A DNA stretch of 64,000 nt from Teratosphaeria epicoccoides (Eukaryota; Ascomycota; Dothideomycetes; Mycosphaerellales; Teratosphaeriaceae): assembly GCA_021401465.1 (NCBI GenBank), contig JADDMT010000093.1, positions 53,132-117,131 of the forward strand, read 5' to 3'. Under the pieces are notes generated by a model that ran no database searches, was not told where the DNA came from, and saw nothing but the letters and a program-made list of their open reading frames with translations. How positions within the stretch are numbered: the first letter of the stretch is position 1; each line of letters opens with the position of its first letter. A program made the position numbers and the translations under genes. Of this stretch, positions 21,901 to 33,651 are shown one piece after another.

Positions 21901-22040
21901 TAATCGTGTCAAGCCGTTTTATAAACAACGAAAGGCTGCATTACGCTTTCAGCAGGCCGCACGTCGACTCGAACATCTTCAAGGAGCCTCATGGCCGGAA
22001 ACGAGGCCATTGGGGCCAAGTCTTGCAGCCAGCCTGGCAG
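18906..22040. other. Gene desert (about 3 kb)
   Basis: Only short frames without recognisable motifs occur on both strands. No transposase, reverse transcriptase, terminal repeats or strong AT-richness was seen. It is the longest unexplained stretch and runs into the diverged repeat array at 22055. Confidence 0.45.
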
Positions 22041-22054
22041 AACTTCCAGGACAG

Positions 22055-22960
22055 CACAGTGAGCCCAGGGCCTGTGCCTGTCCCCTGATGAGCGAGGTTG
22101 CAATGCCCCGTCAAACCCGAGCGCCTTATGTGCCTAAGCCATGGGATCTGGACTAAAGATGCAGGATACGTCCTGGCACAATGCTGATCATACCCGCCGT
22201 GGAATAAAGAAAATGATCTTCAAGTTTCATTTGTCCTCCGGTTGAACTAAAAGTGTTGCTCCATACTTTGACGAGGATACTTGCTCTGCAAGATTTGACA
22301 TCGATAGGCTGATCCGGTCTCCCGGCTCAGAATATGGTGAGCCTGTGGCCCATGTCTGCCCAGGAAATCCGCCAGCACGCGTGGCTCTGCAGAGATCCAA
22401 TTCCGGGAAGCTGAATGTATCCCGGCAGAGTCCCTGACGTAAGCACAGTGAGCGTATGACGCGTCTCTGCCGATCTTGAGCGAAGCAATGATTGCCTTGT
22501 TCTCCTCCGCTGGGTTCCTGGCTCTCCGGAGGGAGGCCATATCTTGAAGCTGACGCGCGAGCGAGCACGAAGTGCCTTACCGCCCTCTGGCGAGCATGTC
22601 TGCTTCCGGGGGATTACTGGGCTGGAGAATCGATGGAGCCTGGCAGAACACTAGATGGAGACCCAGTGAGCCTATGGCCTGTTAGTCTGTGTCTGCCCAT
22701 GGTCTGAGCGAGCATGATTCACCTCTCTATAGTCTTCTAGTTCCTCTAGGAGTTAGGATCTGATGCTGTCTTGTTGGACACTGGACGTGCTCGCAGTGAG
22801 CCTCTGGCCTGTATGCGCCTACTGATTTAGCGGGCATGGATTGCCTCACTATATTCTGGTGCGCACGCTTGCTTCCGGGAAACATCAAGCGGGGGGCTGA
22901 TGTGACTTAGCAAAGCACTCGACGTGAGCACTGCGAGCTTATGGCTTGTGTCTTGGGATC
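22055..22960 (+). repeat. Diverged tandem repeat array, period roughly 110-140 bp
   Basis: The core CAGTGAGCCTATGGCCTGT and variants recur near 22055, 22333, 22444, 22663, 22793 and 22930. Spacings are 278, 111, 219, 130 and 137 bp, consistent with one decayed unit of 110-140 bp and two missing or unrecognisable copies. Several copies are followed by TCTGCCC..GGTCTGAGCGAGCATGATT-like and later GCTTCCGGG segments, so homology extends beyond the core. The array is non-coding as far as I can tell. Confidence 0.55.
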
Positions 22961-23302
22961 GAGTGGCCTCCGGAAGGGACCAAGCTGCAAGGCTACCGTT
23001 GTCAAAGACCGGCCGAGCAGAACAGTCATGGCCTCTCATCGCTTCTTGGCAAGAAGACGATACGAGGGTTTTGCAAGATCATCGTCAATTCAACACAGCA
23101 TTTCTCTCATTTTATATGCACAACGCCGGACATCAATCAACCGCACTTTGGTCCTGAGACCCAAGCAAGCAAGATGCCAAAGACACCTACCCGCAAAAAG
23201 CATCAAGACACCGGGCGCCAACGCAAACCCAGTCTAGCTCAGGAAATCTCGCCAATAGCCCGCCTGCAACGGATCACAAGACCACCGGGAAAGAGCAGCC
23301 GC

Positions 23303-26037
23303 TCAATCCTCCATCTCATCCAGCAGAGTGTCCGACTGGATGGAAACCGCATCGTCATCCTTCTCCTGCTCGACCTCCTCGCTGCTCTCATCCTCCGTCG
23401 TATCCCCCGAAGAATCCGTCGAATCATCCTCGTACCCATTCCTCGCCCTCTTCGCCGCACCCGCACCAGGCGAATCCAAACCCTCAGACCCGCGCTTCAT
23501 GCCCGCATTCACGACCTTGACCGACGTGCCATGGCGAGTACCACACCAATTAATGTAGTTATAATACTGCTTTTGGTTCGTGGTATGCCATTCGGCCTCG
23601 CCATCCAGATACCTCTCAGGCGCGGGAGACGAGCTCTCGCCACCCGTAGCGCGCCTAGGGCTAGCCTTCTGCTTCTGCCCGATAGCAGCAGCGATGCGCT
23701 TGGTAATGGTCGCCTTGTCGCAGTGACAGCCGTTCAAGCAGAAGCGGTCCCGGACGTCCTTGTTGCCCATGCCACCCTCGGAGACAATGCGCAGAAGGGT
23801 CTCGCGCCACAGCAGGTCGGGGCAAAAGTCGATGATACACTCGGCGGCGCGCCTAGTGAGAAAGGGGCGATCGGTGAGCTGCCTACGGGTGACAAGGGTG
23901 TCGTAGATGCGGAAGGCGCCCTGCTTGAGATCCTGCGTGGTGCCCTTCTTGCCCGGGTTCCAGCAAATCATGATCTGCTTGCAGAGGTCCCAGTCGAGCT
24001 CGCCAGCTTCAGCAGCATCGATGATGTCGTCCGGTGAGTGCTTGCCGATATGAGCAGCACGCGCAACATCAGCGGCCGTAGCAAAGGCAAAATTGCCCGA
24101 GTGATACGGGTCACCACCAACGTTGTCGCGATGACCTGGCTTCACCGAGCCTGCGCGGGAGCCCTCAGCATCGGAAGACGGCGTCTGGCCCTTCTTGGCC
24201 GCCTGGCGACGAGCGCGCTGCTGCCTCTGCTTCTCACCTAATTCATCGTCGAGCTTGTGCATAATCTGCATGTTGTGCCTACGAGTGGTGGCCATGCTAT
24301 TCATGACGTTCTGGTCGTAAAAGGATTCATCCCAGCGAGCTTCGGCCTTCGCCTTGTTGAAATCCATCATGCGGTGCCATGGGAGCGTAACCGCCTCGGC
24401 AGGCTTACGTGCGTTAGCGCGGCCGTTCTTATTAGCGAGCTTGCGTGCAGCGGGCCTCGGAGCGGGCTGGTATGGCGGAGTAATATCCTCCTCGAACTGC
24501 TCATCAGCCGCTGGCTGTGGAGTCTGGTTCTTCTTCTTGCCGGGCTTCGAGGCCTCTGGAGTCGGGGCGAGCGGCGTAGCACCAGGAGCCGGGCCTTGCG
24601 CAGGATGCTGCGGATACTGACCCTGCGGATAAAAGGTGGTGGGAGCATACATCATGCCCGGTGGTGGCGGCGGAAGGCCTGGTGGGATCTGACCAGGAGC
24701 GACCGGCGGGCCGTTGTAAGTATAGAGCTGGCCTGGCTGCACATTCATCGGCTGCGCATGCGGCTGGGACCGAAGCATCTGCTGCGGCGGCGGATAAGCG
24801 GTCTGCTGTTGCGGCACACTACCTGGACGAGCCGCCTGACGCCTGTTCGGAGGCAACTGCTGCGGCTGCGAACCATTCGCGCGGAAGCCTGGAGTGCTGT
24901 GGGGAATCATCTCGGGGATGCGCTGGCTGCCATATATCGGGATGCCCAGAGTACGCCAACGCGTGCGCTCAAGCACACGAAGGTATGCATGCTCAGCCTC
25001 AGCGCGAGGGATAACCCACTGGTCGAGCGGGAAGTCTTGCATATACCGCAGCATCTCCTTGTCCTGGTGCAGATATGTCAGCCAAATGGTGTCCATACTT
25101 TCCAAAGGTTGCTACTGACCTTCTCCCCCTGATATAGCTCGGTGTTGGCGAAGTCGCCAGCAATTGCGCGCATCTCGAGCTGGCAGTACATACGCTCAAG
25201 CTCGCGCCTCGCCTCTCTCGAGAAACCTGCGACCCTCCAGGGCTTCTGAGAGAGCAAGTCTACCGTCATCTCCTGCTCGACGGTCTGCTTAGCATCGTCG
25301 CTGTCGATGGAAACATGGCTCTGCGCGTCAGGGTCGTTGGCGACATCGTAGGGGTCGTTGAACTCCTCGCTCCGGACTTCACTGTAGTCTACCGAGCCCT
25401 CGTCGACCTTGTCGTCCTGTGGGTAAAGGTCAGCGTGTCGGATGAGCGTAGATTTGTCGCAATGATGAATACTGACCTGTGATTGAGTCTTGACCTGCGG
25501 CTGGGAAGGACTCAAACGCGGCTTGACTGGGTCAGGATTGCCCTCAACTCCATCACCGAAAGGACCAGATCTCCGAGAATCCAGAGCTGGCTCCTTGCCA
25601 GGCTTGCCACGAGTCAGGAAGAAATTGCGCGCCGCAGGTGAGATGCGGCGGGCACTCGGCGCCGGCTGCGTTTGGGTATTGACCGCGATGGTGTCGGCAG
25701 CACTGTCGACGGCAGCAGCTCCAGGTGGCTGGGCTGAGGCAGTCTCGGCAGTACCACCAGCAGTGCTTGGGCGGGAGCCGGCGTCGGAGTTGCGAGTGCG
25801 ACGCGGCTGGTCGACTGCTGCGGACGGCGTCGACATGTTGTTTGCGTTCGCCGTCGCGTTCTTGTTGTCGTCACGGGCCTTCTTGGTGTTCGCAGCGATG
25901 CTGCCTTGGGGTTGAGAATTGGGAGTCGCACTCAACGCCGGCCTGCTCACAAGCTGCGCGCTGCTGGAGCGGGGAGTGGTGTCGATACCAGCTGCGCGGT
26001 CCTCAGGCGAGATCGCTGGGTTCTTGTGCCTAGCCAT
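23303..26037 (-). CDS. Hypothetical conserved-looking protein, Pro/Gln-rich
   Basis: Exon 1 (26037-25120) and exon 2 (25063-23303) are joined in phase 0 across a 56-bp intron with a GCTGAC branch, giving 892 residues. The first 180 residues are polar and disordered. A more ordered block follows: WRVAGFSREARRELERMYCQ, DTIWLTYLHQ-type helix (in the spliced form KDKEMLRYMQDFPLDQW), and AYLRVLERTRWRTLGIPIYG. A Pro/Gln-rich linker (PPGLPPPPPGMMYAP) leads to a C-terminal domain with HDKATI-type Cys/His residues (FCLNGCHCDKATITKRIAAA), YYNYINWCGTRHG and an acidic tail. No known domain was recognised. A 60-nt in-frame segment, 25476-25417, looks like an additional intron (GTCAGT, GCTGAC, CACAG); removing it gives 872 residues. 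Confidence 0.75.
25417..25476 (-). other. Probable stop-free 60-nt intron inside exon 1
   Basis: The segment has donor GTCAGT, branch GCTGACC and acceptor CCACAG in the right order. It is exactly 60 nt and contains no stop in frame. Both spliced and retained forms keep the reading frame. Confidence 0.6.
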
Positions 26038-27274
26038 CTTGCTGTCAATGTGTGGTGTGCTGCCGGCGGCGGCGCTGGTGGAAAGGGAGGAGGGCGCTCA
26101 ACAGCTCAAAAGGATGCTGTGAGTTGCTCTCTTGATGGATTCAAGGGATGATGATCACGAAGGGAGGGGGTGGCGTGGATGTGCTGAATGGTGAAGGGAA
26201 AGGGAGGAGTTCTTGGAAAGTGCGCCTCGATTTTATACAGGAGCAACCGCGCTAGTGGGGATCGTCAACTGGCCCCTGCTCTCAGGCAGCACTTCCAGGT
26301 CGCGCACCTGTCAAGTCTGCTCGAAGTTCGATATTGCATCGTTGTCCGTTCACACCGTGCGATATTGCGTACTCGGCGTTTGCAGAATGGTGACTCGATG
26401 ATGCAATTGAAAAGATTCACATACATGCGCTTTCTTTGTCGCGTTGATGCAGCAAACGCTCCGCGACTTTCACAAGACTGAGCCTGCAATGAGTCCGTTG
26501 AGCATCGAATTTCAAGTCATCGTACAGCTAGGTGGCCGTGTGTCCCGTGTGAGTTTGCTTATCGATGAGTTGTGATGAGTGGTTGTTGGAGTGAATGCAA
26601 AAGGTCGAAGTGAGCAAAGGGGAATCAGGTGCAAAGTGCAATTTTCGGTCCGCCGTTTAGCGCGGCGCTAGTGAGAGGCGCTAGTGAGTGAATGAGTACT
26701 GTGCTGGTCCGAGCGCGCATGTCTCGTGCACGCGACAGTGAGTGTAACATGAAAAGTAAGGTATGTTTGCGCTTGCCGTCCGCATCGGTGGCTCGTGATT
26801 TTCGCGGCCAGGTCGGCGTATGTGAGCATGTGTCTGGTAGATGTTTTCGTAAGCGACGCGCTGTGACCAATAGCTTCGACACAGTCAGGAAAAGGACGTG
26901 GAGTTGCGCGACCTGCGTGCTGGAAGAGTCCTCGTGGCGACCGTCTGTCTGATGGAGCACGTCTGCATATATTCAAGACGTATGGAACTTTGAAGATACG
27001 GGCCTCCCCTTGCCCTGCTTCGCTGGATGCGGTCTCCGTCGCCCAACTTGCGTACCGATGCGTCCTGCGGCCTGCTGCAACGTGGTTCGCCTTGGTAATT
27101 TCGAGCTTTCGCGTCGGAACTCGGAGGCTCTACCTAAGCATACTGGATCAACGCTGACGGGCTCCAAGCTCTTTTCCGCCTGCAGCACCTACAAACGCTC
27201 ACATGCTCTTCGAGCGCCGTCCTTCGAACCAACGCTGTGTGGGTGTGGTGAACTCGCAATTATGGCTCATTATC
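26038..27274. other. Intergenic region between two minus-strand genes
   Basis: It holds the promoter of the gene ending at 23303 and the 3' end of LSM1. Frames up to 154 codons occur, but none shows a domain or splice logic. Confidence 0.4.
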
Positions 27275-27867
27275 CTATACAATGGCCTCCCCGCTCGTCT
27301 CGCCCTCAAACCCTATCGCCGCTAGCTTCTTGTGCTTGCTCTTCTCCTTCTTCTTGCGCTGAGCATCTTCTTCCTTCTTCAGCTGGAAGACCTTTTCAGC
27401 AGGCGCCTCCCCGAATGGCGGAGGTATGTAGTCGTCCTTGTCGAGATCCTAACGAAGCCTATGTCAGCGTTTGATGCGCCTAGTGACTGCTGGCTCGATT
27501 GATATTCCATGTCACATACGATCTCGCCCAACATAGACACATTCTCTCCCCGGACCAAGAACAGCCCACGTGGAATATCCGCGTACAGGTTCTGCACAAA
27601 AGTGCGCTCGACGGTATCTTGCAACACCAGGTTGCCAAATTGATCCCAACTCCTCAAAACGCCAATCAATTTTCGCCCGTCTCTGAGCGCGACCATGAGC
27701 TTCTTATCCGTGAGATCCAGCAGCTGCGCCGCGGTCGTGAACATCTGCGGGGGGAGTTGAGGCACCGCGGGAGGGCCACCGGGGCCTAGGTTCTGCTGCG
27801 GGGGCATGTGACTGGGACCACCGCCCGGCGGCCCGGAAGGCGCGTCATGGATGTCGAGATTCTCCAT
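27275..27867 (-). CDS. LSM1: Sm-like protein Lsm1 (mRNA decapping activator)
   Basis: Lsm1 is the defining subunit of the cytoplasmic Lsm1-7 ring, which with Pat1 binds deadenylated mRNA 3' ends and promotes decapping. Exon 1 (27867-27520) and exon 2 (27448-27275) are separated by a 71-bp intron joined in phase 0, giving 173 residues. A Pro/Gly-rich N-terminus precedes the Sm1 motif (LMVALRDGRKLIGVLRSWDQ, then FGNLVLQDT) and the Sm2 motif (GLFLVRGENVSMLGEI). The second exon encodes DLDKDDYIPPPFGEAP, typical of Lsm1, then a Lys-rich tail (KKKEKSKHKK). It is divergent from VPS39, with 244 bp between start codons. Confidence 0.94.
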
Positions 27868-28111
27868 TGACGCATATGTACGGCGGAGAGAGGCGCGATG
27901 GAATGCGTACTATCGTGAAGCCATGGGTGGTGCAGAGGGAGGATGAAAGTGGTGACGGCGGTGATGGTGAGAATGTTGAAAGCGTCTGTGCCTGAGGCTG
28001 GTCGGCTTACGAGGCTCGAGCTCACAATCCCAAGAACGTCGTGCCTTATTATCCATCATGTGACATAGATAAAAATATGAAAATGCCACGGTAGCGAGGT
28101 CGTCTGCCACT
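27868..28111. promoter_or_regulatory. Divergent promoter region LSM1 / VPS39
   Basis: A 244-bp region separates the two ATGs. No TATA box was identified. An AT-richer segment (GACATAGATAAAAATATGAAAA) lies 30-50 bp upstream of the VPS39 ATG. Confidence 0.4.
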
Positions 28112-31100
28112 ATGCTCTCTGCGTTCCAGGCGCAAGCGATCCACGAGCTCAAGCAGCGGGACAAGTCCCGCATCGAATCGCTGCTGGCATTTGGCGACCG
28201 TCTACTCATTGGCCTGAACACCGGCAGCTTGCGCATATACCGCGTCAACGAGGCTGCGGCGACGGAGGCATTGACGCCGAACGGCGAGCCGACATCGCCG
28301 ACCAAGGCCAAGACGGTGGAGCTGTTGCGGGAAGAGGAGAAGTTCAGTCGAAAGCCGGTGCAGCAGCTGGCCATTGTGAAGGAAGCCAACACGCTTGTCA
28401 GCCTGTCTGATGGCTACATCAGTCTGCACGATCTCCAGACATACCAACTGAACGAGAGGCTGGAGCAGACAAAAGGCGCCACCTCTTTCACCGTCACAAG
28501 CAACGTGGTCAAGGATGCCGACACCGGCGTGCCCTCGCTGGTCTCAAGACTGGCGGTCGGCGTCAAGAGGAAGGTGCTCGTCTGGACGTGGCGAGACATG
28601 GAGGCGGAGCAGGACGTGCGGGAGGTCGGCGCCGAGGCAGCGGTCAAGAGCTTGACCTGGGTCACGGGCAGCAGGCTTGTCGTCGGGACGGATCCTGGAT
28701 TCGTGGTGCTTGATCTTGAGAACGAGCAGATGACACCCGTCTACAAGCCGACGCCGACCAGGCAAGAGAAGGAAGCTGCTGGTGAGCTCGCGGGTGTGCG
28801 GTTTGGTGCGGTCAGCAGCAGTGGCATGGGTTACATGGGAATCGGCTCCTGGGTGCCAAAGCCAATGGCAACACCTCTGTCCAAGGGTGTGGTTCTGCTG
28901 GCCAAGGATGTCAATACATTGTTCACGGATACTGAGGGCAAAGCTCTGGAGAGGCGGCAGATTCCATGGTCCTTGTCGCCCGAAGCTGTTGCCTACAGCT
29001 ATCCGTACCTGCTGGCACTTCAGCCGCCCGAGAGAGGCACGCTACAGATCAGGAATCCAGATACTCTGAGTCTGCTTCAAACACTTTCTGTGCCCGCAGC
29101 GACTATATTGCACGTGCCGCAGCCTAACATCAGCCTGGCGCATGCTGGCAAAGGCTTCCTGGTCGCCAGTGACAGGACGATCTGGCGGATGAACGCCTTG
29201 CCATATGACAGTCAGTTAAACGAGCTTGTCGACAAACAGCGATACGATGAAGCTATCAGCGTGCTCAATTTGTTGGAGGACACGCTCATCGACGACAAGA
29301 CTGGACGCATTCGCGAAATCAAGACGAAGAAGGGCGAAGACTTGTTCCACCAGCAGAAATATCAGCAAGCATTGGATATGTTCATGGAAGCCGAGGCGTC
29401 GCCGGCGAGGGTTGTGGCGCTATATCCTAAAGCCATCGCTGGTGACCTGTCGTCGATACCTGAGCACTCTGACGAAGAGCCCGAGGACGCTCCCGACAGC
29501 GACAACAAGCGCGAGACTGAGAAGCCAGCACCGAGCACGCCACAGAAGGGCATGCTAGCCAGGCTTAGAGGCACTGGAGGCCAAAGCTCGGCAAAAAAAG
29601 ACTCAGACACTGCGTCGATCAAGCCGTCGACGCCTGCGCGCGCGGATGCTGATAACATGAGTGTCCGCACGAGCAAGGCCACGCCAGCCAAATCCGTAGA
29701 TAAGCCATTGGAGGGTGATAATCTTAAGTTTGCCACTCGGTGTTTGACTCAATTCTTAGCAGATGCTCGACGAAAAATACAAAGGTATCTCACGACCGAC
29801 GGGACTTTGAAGCAGAACCCTCCCAATTTGGACCCCGACTCAGGGAAGCCAGAATTTGCCAATCTGCTGTCTCAGTCGGTCTTCGACGACTCCAAAGATT
29901 TGAAAGATACTCACTGGCAAAACGAGCTCCTGAAGACAGCCCAGCTGGTAGACACCACGCTTTTCAGGGCTTACATGCTAGCTTCACCTTCTCTTGCTGG
30001 GCCATTGTTCCGCCTGGACAATTTCTGCGACCCTGATGTTGTTCAAAGCAGCCTGTATGACAACGACAGATACAACGATCTCATCGACTTCCTCCACGGC
30101 AAGAAGCTGCATCGCCAAGCACTTGAGATGTTGAGCAAATTTGGCAAAGGCGAGGCAGACAACACGGAAGTCATACCCGCAAACTTGATGGGACCGCGAC
30201 GAACGGTAGCATATCTAAAGCAGCTACCGCCGGATTTGGTTGATCTTGTCCTCGAATTCGTGCCATGGCCCATGCAAGAAGAACGTGACACCGGCATGGA
30301 GGTCTTCCTCGAAGATTCAGATAATGCTGAGCGCCTGCCACGTGAGCGTGTATTGCAGTACTTGGCAGAGGTTGATGAGAAATTGGAGATGAGGTATCTC
30401 GAGCACATCATCGGCGAATGGTCAGATCAGGTCGCAGAACATCACCAGCGGCTTGTCGATCTGTATCTTCGTGCACTCAAGCGAGACGACATTTCCGACG
30501 AGCAAAGAGATTCTTTACAGTCAAAACTGGAGGAATTTTTGCGCAGGAGCAAAGTCTACAGCAAAGCCTCCACCTTTCGTCAGCTGCCAGCCGACAATTC
30601 GGTCTTCTACGAAAGCCGCGCAATCGTGCTTTCAGCCATGGGCAACCACAAGCAAGCCCTCAGCATATATGTCTACAACATGAACGACTATGCGAAAGCG
30701 GAAGAATACTGCAACAAGCAATACCTTGCCGAGCAAACAGAGCAACAGGCATGTCTAATCAGTTCCAGCAGCACGCACGAAAGAAGACCAGTCTACCAAC
30801 CCGAAGACATTGACAGGAAGACGAGCAATATCTTCGCGGTCCTTCTCGGCTTATACCTACGTCCCCCAGGTGAAGAAGAGAAGCGATGGCCTCAAGCCCT
30901 TGATCTCCTCTCGCGCCACGGCGCACGCCTGCCCGCTTCGTCGACTCTCGACCTCATGCCCGACGACCTCGCAGTGCAAGAACTGTACTCCTACTTCGAA
31001 GGCCGCATCCGGCACGCCACCTCCAATCTACGCCTCTCTCAGATCACTCGCAGTCTTGAAGGTGTGCGACGCAGCCGAACAGAGCGCCATTTGATGCTCG

Positions 31101-31345
31101 GCGACGACAAGATCGTGGATATGGGTAAGCTGGGTGGGAGAAATCGGAGAGTGAGGATCAGCGAGGAGGATCATTGTCCGGTGTGTCATAAGAGGTTTCA
31201 GGCGAGTGCTATTAAGGTATACCCAGATGATACGGTTGTGCATTATGGGTGTGTGGGACGGGCGGCGAGTGGTGGTCGTGATGGGAGTGGAATTCGAAGG
31301 GGCTGGGGATTGGGGGCGACAGGCGGTGGGAGAGGATGGGGATGA
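28112..31345 (+). CDS. VPS39: Vacuolar HOPS tethering subunit Vps39/Vam6
   Basis: Vps39 binds Rab7/Ypt7 and tethers late endosomes and vacuoles as part of HOPS. The gene is one uninterrupted frame of 1,077 residues. The N-terminal CNH/citron-like beta-propeller is seen (AIHELKQRDKSRIESLLAFG, GLNTGSLRIYRVN, DGYISLHDLQTYQL). Then come clathrin-heavy-chain-type helical repeats, with LVDKQRYDEAISVLNLLED, DLFHQQKYQQALDMFMEA and YNDLIDFLHGKKLHRQALEM. A disordered acidic insert lies at about residues 450-540. The C-terminal Vps39 zinc domain (from about residue 1022) reads CPVCHKRFQASAIKVYPDD then VVHYGC. The last 20 residues are Gly/Arg-rich. It starts at ATG 28112, immediately before the conserved LSAFQAQ. 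Confidence 0.95.
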   Translation: MLSAFQAQAIHELKQRDKSRIESLLAFGDRLLIGLNTGSLRIYRVNEAAATEALTPNGEPTSPTKAKTVELLREEEKFSRKPVQQLAIVKEANTLVSLSDGYISLHDLQTYQLNERLEQTKGATSFTVTSNVVKDADTGVPSLVSRLAVGVKRKVLVWTWRDMEAEQDVREVGAEAAVKSLTWVTGSRLVVGTDPGFVVLDLENEQMTPVYKPTPTRQEKEAAGELAGVRFGAVSSSGMGYMGIGSWVPKPMATPLSKGVVLLAKDVNTLFTDTEGKALERRQIPWSLSPEAVAYSYPYLLALQPPERGTLQIRNPDTLSLLQTLSVPAATILHVPQPNISLAHAGKGFLVASDRTIWRMNALPYDSQLNELVDKQRYDEAISVLNLLEDTLIDDKTGRIREIKTKKGEDLFHQQKYQQALDMFMEAEASPARVVALYPKAIAGDLSSIPEHSDEEPEDAPDSDNKRETEKPAPSTPQKGMLARLRGTGGQSSAKKDSDTASIKPSTPARADADNMSVRTSKATPAKSVDKPLEGDNLKFATRCLTQFLADARRKIQRYLTTDGTLKQNPPNLDPDSGKPEFANLLSQSVFDDSKDLKDTHWQNELLKTAQLVDTTLFRAYMLASPSLAGPLFRLDNFCDPDVVQSSLYDNDRYNDLIDFLHGKKLHRQALEMLSKFGKGEADNTEVIPANLMGPRRTVAYLKQLPPDLVDLVLEFVPWPMQEERDTGMEVFLEDSDNAERLPRERVLQYLAEVDEKLEMRYLEHIIGEWSDQVAEHHQRLVDLYLRALKRDDISDEQRDSLQSKLEEFLRRSKVYSKASTFRQLPADNSVFYESRAIVLSAMGNHKQALSIYVYNMNDYAKAEEYCNKQYLAEQTEQQACLISSSSTHERRPVYQPEDIDRKTSNIFAVLLGLYLRPPGEEEKRWPQALDLLSRHGARLPASSTLDLMPDDLAVQELYSYFEGRIRHATSNLRLSQITRSLEGVRRSRTERHLMLGDDKIVDMGKLGGRNRRVRISEEDHCPVCHKRFQASAIKVYPDDTVVHYGCVGRAASGGRDGSGIRRGWGLGATGGGRGWG

Positions 31346-31688
31346 GGGGTCTCTGGTGTCAGTGATGTTTATGATACCCGTAAGCTGCATGTTAATTGCT
31401 GCCAGCCCGTACTGGACTTCGCTCTTTCCATTCGAGATCGGAGGCACTGCCAAGCCACCGATCGGAGCTAATGCCAAGTGACCGATCGGACGACAGCAAC
31501 TTCCTTCGCAAAACAGAGGCTCTTTACAGATCTGCAGCCCGGACACTTCTCTTTGCTATGTTGACTGCTCCAGACCTCACCTCACAACATAACACAACAC
31601 AACACAGACACCGCTCCGAAGCAGTGTGATAACATCACTAGGAACTCGCGCTTTATTCATATTCATATTGACAAGACTATCGTAGGCC

Positions 31689-33489
31689 ATGAACGGCTTC
31701 ATCCCATCGAACACTGGCAGTCGAGCAGGTGGCGACAATGAGGATGAGCACAACAGATCGAAGAATCCTCCCGACGATGCGCCGGAAGGACAGACAGGCT
31801 CACCAGATCTCGCCTTGGCGGACTTGCCTCAACGGTCGCGACAACCTGCTTCTCGGGCTCCTGCGCCTGCTCATGGGTCTACACCCTGCTCGCTTGTAGG
31901 CGATGATGGTGGTGCATCTGGTAAGGTTGGTGAGGGCCAGAGTGGTCAGGTGAAGAAGGAGGTCGATTTGCCGCTGCGGTCCGCGAGCCCGGCGGAGGAG
32001 AAGACCACTTCGGCGACGGTCTTGAAGTCTGCTGCGCGGAGCGAGACGCAGAGCGACGGCTCTGGTGGGCAGCGAATCGAAGGAGTGAAGAAGGAACAGT
32101 CTGCCGGAGCCCACGTCCGCTTTGCTGGGGATCCGAGATTAGCAAGTGCTGGGTCTGCTCGTAGTACGCCGGGTGCGGGGGAGAGAGATGATGGGGACAG
32201 TGAGCATGTTGGGGATGTTGCGAGGCAGGAAGAGAACACAGGCCCGCGCGTGCGCTTCGCGGGGGAGTCGTCTACGCGAAGTCGAACGCCTCCGGCGTCT
32301 CCTCGGCCGGCGACTCGTGCTCCGCATTCCCCTGCATCGGCTGCCAGAGTCCCGCCCTTGGGTCGAGATGGTGATAGTGAGCACATTGAAGATGTTGCCC
32401 AGCATAAGAAAGAGACGGGACCTCATGTGCACTTCCAAGGAGCTGGAGCGAAGTCGAGGGAAGTGGCTCCTGGCTCGTCTGACGATAGCACCGAGCACAT
32501 CAAGGACGTCTCCCGACACGACCCAGAACTGCAGCTGGCTCGGTTTCGCTCGCTCCCGCCCATACCAGGATCTGCCACACCACAGGCGGGTGACAGTAAA
32601 GACCAGGCGTCATACAGTATCTCAAAACCACATCGAGAGCTTGGACCACGACTTATAAACATACTTGGTCCACTTCGTACGAAGAATCATTTCTTGAACG
32701 GCAAGGTGCCAATACCGGCGTCACAGATCAAGAAGGCGAGGGAAGCTGAAAAGGCAAGGAAAGCCGCAAAGGCAAGGGAAGTCGAGAAGGCAAGGGAAAC
32801 CGAAAAGTCTTCATTAGCTCAGGTGGAGCGGAAGCGGAGGAGCTGCAGTGAACCGGATGGCTCCCCGCCGGACAAGCGTGGAAGGCCCCAGGATGGTGGG
32901 TAAGTCATGCAATCCAGTCGTTACATTGCGTCGTGCATCGCGAGTGTCTTTGTCCTGATTGATTTCAACCAGATACGAGTCTGCAGACGAGGAAATTCCG
33001 AGGGGTCGGTCACTGCAGCGCCACTGGAACGATATCAGACATGCCAGAGACAGTACACCAGTGCCAGATGGCGTGCTCGCCTACGCGCCTCACGACCTCC
33101 GCTACGAGTTCAATGACCCAGCTCTCGGAACTCCTGTCATTGCGCCGAATGTAGACAAACCGGGCATGACCGTGGAGGAAGATGAGGATCGGAAGATCAC
33201 GACCACATATGTCAAGGCGGAAGATCTGCCCAAGGCCGTACCTCAGTACGAGGTTGCTACAACAGGTGACACGAGGACTCTTGTGCAGAAGAGCTTCAAA
33301 GGCAACTTTCTGGGCTGCTACGACCGCGTGGCAAGGGATCATAATATACGGAAGGCTGGAGGAAACGCAGGAGATAGTCGCGAGGAGCGCAACAAGACTT
33401 ATCTGCCAATGAGCTATACGTTCGACGAATTTCTGGGCAAGAGGATGGCAAGCGCCAGTGTGACGGGTGGCTGGCTCACAGAGACTTAG
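31689..33489 (+). CDS. Hypothetical charged protein; possible 5' part of the MYND/UIM gene
   Basis: Exons 31689-32899 and 32973-33489 are joined in phase 2 over a 73-bp intron (GTAAGT donor, CAACCAG acceptor), giving 575 residues to TAG 33489. The N-terminal two thirds are disordered and contain three imperfect repeats of a DGDSEH[VI]xDVA..E.GP.V.F unit near 32190, 32370 and 32470. A Lys/Ala/Glu helix follows (KKAREAEKARKAAKAREVEK). The second exon encodes a more ordered block (LQRHWNDIRHARDSTPVPDG, YLPMSYTFDEFLGKRMASA). The reading frame continues past the TAG to a GTACGC donor at 33539, which pairs in phase 1 with the acceptor at 33634 in front of the MYND exons. The stop may therefore not be the true end. 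Confidence 0.55.
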
Positions 33490-33651
33490 GGGCCTCTGCC
33501 TCGAGTCACGACAACGTCGATCCGTCGACGCGGAAATGGTACGCTATTCTGTCGTCGTCCATGTGACGCAACAAAAGCCGTAGCCCGGCTCATCATGCAC
33601 AAATGATCCAAAGATGCTGACTGGCCACGTGCAGGTCCACATCCCAGCTTC

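Noticed and set aside
22946..24037. 363-codon plus-strand frame
   Set aside because: It is antisense to the gene at 23303-26037, whose minus-strand frame has a coherent intron and a protein-like composition. The plus frame is Arg/Leu-rich, as expected for an antisense shadow.
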